Below, one piece after another: positions 62,985-64,000 of a DNA stretch of 64,000 nucleotides (its first letter is position 1; each line of letters opens with the position of its first letter). This DNA comes from Tritrichomonas musculus (Eukaryota; Parabasalia; Tritrichomonadida; Tritrichomonadidae), in assembly GCA_039105265.1 (NCBI GenBank), contig JAPFFF010000017.1:1-64000 (forward strand), read 5' to 3'. Below the pieces are notes generated by a model. It did no database searches. It had not been told where the DNA came from and was given only the letters and a program-made list of their open reading frames with translations. The translations under genes were made by a program, and so were the position numbers.

Positions 62985-63295
62985 AATTCATAATGAACTT
63001 TGTCATGATTTGTTAACGAATTCAATAGTGAATCATGACAAAATTCATAATGAGTTTTTTCATTATTTTTTAACGAATTCAATAGTGAATCATGACAAAA
63101 TTCATAATGAGTTTTGTCATGATTTGTTAACGAATTCAATAGTGAATCATGACAAAATTCATAATGAGTTTTTTCATTATTTTTTAACGAATTCAATAGT
63201 GAATCATGACAAAATTCATAATGAGTTTTGTCATGATTTGTTAACGAATTCAATAGTGAATCATGACAAAATTCATAATGAGTTTTGTCGAAGTA
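62985..63295. repeat. 57-bp tandem repeat, five units, alternating types
   Basis: AACGAATTCAATAGTGAATC recurs at 63015, 63072, 63129, 63186 and 63243, exactly 57 bp apart. The segments before it alternate between TTTTGTCATGATTTGTT (A) and TTTTTTCATTATTTTTT (B), so the true period is 114 bp. In A units TTTTGTCATGATT pairs with AATCATGACAAAA to form a 13-bp hairpin; B units cannot. Both strands stay open because 57 is a multiple of 3. Confidence 0.92.
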
Positions 63296-63405
63296 ATGTT
63301 TATGTTATAAAACAAAATATTGTTTAACAGCTTAAAAGAAAATTAAAATAAAAATCTATATTATTTAAATGTCATAAAAATGTATGTTTATTATTTTTAT
63401 TCACA

Positions 63406-63981
63406 TCAGATGAATTTATGATCATTCATCAATTTATCTGCATCAAGCCAGCATTTGATTTTAAATTCTCCAATTTTAGATAGAATATTTGGCATTTCGT
63501 TTTCATTTTGAAAAAGCATTTCGCTTTGTAAATAAATTTCACTAATATAAAGATCATAATTATCATTACAGATAGAATATGCGCGTTCACCAATGTCTTT
63601 ATATATGAAAATTATTTCTTTCACAGTTTCGTAATATTTTGACTTACACAAAAGTTGAATATCATTAACGCAATTTCGCGTCCAAAAACTTAGATCATCG
63701 ATTTTCACTTTTTCTTTCCTTTTAGTAAATTTAGTGGAATTGTTTTTAATTACGATTGGAGCTGTTTCTTCACAATGAAATTGATTTTTTGTATAATCTT
63801 CATTGAACTCAAGTGGGTCTGGAAGCCGATAACAAAATATTGTTAGCATTTTTTGAATAAAAGAAAATGTTGTATTTTTATCTAAATTTATTTTAACCGA
63901 TTTAGAATAATAGTTGCATATTTCTAAAACTTTTTGATCAATTTGTTCTTTTGAGAAATTCTTTGAATAATTTATTTTCAT
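63406..63981 (-). CDS. Hypothetical protein (191 aa)
   Basis: Unrecognised. Clean ATG at 63981 (MKINYSKNFSKEQIDQKVLE). Mostly alpha-helical in composition with K, E, N and I; no signal peptide or membrane helix. A basic patch (KFTKRKEKVK) lies near residue 87 and an aromatic segment (DDLSFWTRNCVNDIQLLCKS) follows. It is the first gene after the two repeat arrays and runs towards them. Real by length and composition; function not inferable. Confidence 0.55.
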   Translation of the reverse strand: MKINYSKNFSKEQIDQKVLEICNYYSKSVKINLDKNTTFSFIQKMLTIFCYRLPDPLEFNEDYTKNQFHCEETAPIVIKNNSTKFTKRKEKVKIDDLSFWTRNCVNDIQLLCKSKYYETVKEIIFIYKDIGERAYSICNDNYDLYISEIYLQSEMLFQNENEMPNILSKIGEFKIKCWLDADKLMNDHKFI

Positions 63982-64000
63982 ATTTAAAAAGTAAATAATA

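Noticed and set aside
62966-63327. Overlapping ORFs of 95 and 105 residues on both strands
   Set aside because: The 57-bp period is a multiple of 3, so both strands stay open by chance; no domain or independent coding evidence.

Overview
The window is AT-rich nuclear DNA from a parabasalid (trichomonad) protist, most like Tritrichomonas. The assignment is inferred from gene content: a Trichomonas-type DUF3447/ankyrin gene, a Polinton/Maverick with protein-primed polymerase and KilA-N genes, a Pmp-like adhesin, a bacterial-type iron alcohol dehydrogenase, a cytosolic Hsp70 ending in EEVD, and TCAYTW initiator motifs 11-15 nt before start codons. Several apparent long reading frames begin at TTG; where that happens the first supported ATG is used here.

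Layout. 1-9930: right-hand part of a Polinton/Maverick (packaging ATPase, HNH and KilA-N proteins, family-B DNA polymerase), with a striking array of four 65-bp units that each carry a different hairpin. Its right terminus abuts a decayed ankyrin gene (9935-11599). 11600-20870: a transposon-rich desert with a fold-back element, a 1.7-kb TIR pair, a 383-bp palindrome, and a 3.04-kb pogo-like DNA transposon whose empty target site survives 271 bp upstream. 21226-24791: three decayed host genes (protein kinase, a vWFA-UBC fusion, a helical protein).

25722-50000: ordinary host genes, nearly all intronless and widely spaced: SLC35F-like transporter, tRNA-Ser(AGA), iron alcohol dehydrogenase, HRD3/SEL1L-like Sel1-repeat protein, an ankyrin/helical protein that reads through only if two introns are removed, RanBP1, a CLASP-like TOG protein, a CAMK-type kinase, a PSP1-domain protein, two unrecognised proteins and Hsp70. 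They cover ERAD, nuclear transport, microtubule control, signalling, fermentation and protein folding and do not form one pathway. Two small TIR elements lie among them (30166-30820 and 46618-47539).

50703-54716: a Pmp-like surface protein with a stalk of 62 near-identical 8-residue repeats and a C-terminal membrane anchor. 56216-56365: a small structured insertion. 56371-62790: a satellite of about 156 units of 41 bp with higher-order structure. 62985-63295: a second tandem array of 57-bp units. 63406-63981: an unrecognised gene.

The strongest candidates for something undescribed are the covarying hairpin array at 3031-3290, the palindromes centred on GCGAAGC (14507-14889, 30825-30875, and a small one at 9679-9693), and the two-intron ankyrin gene at 33446-35122.
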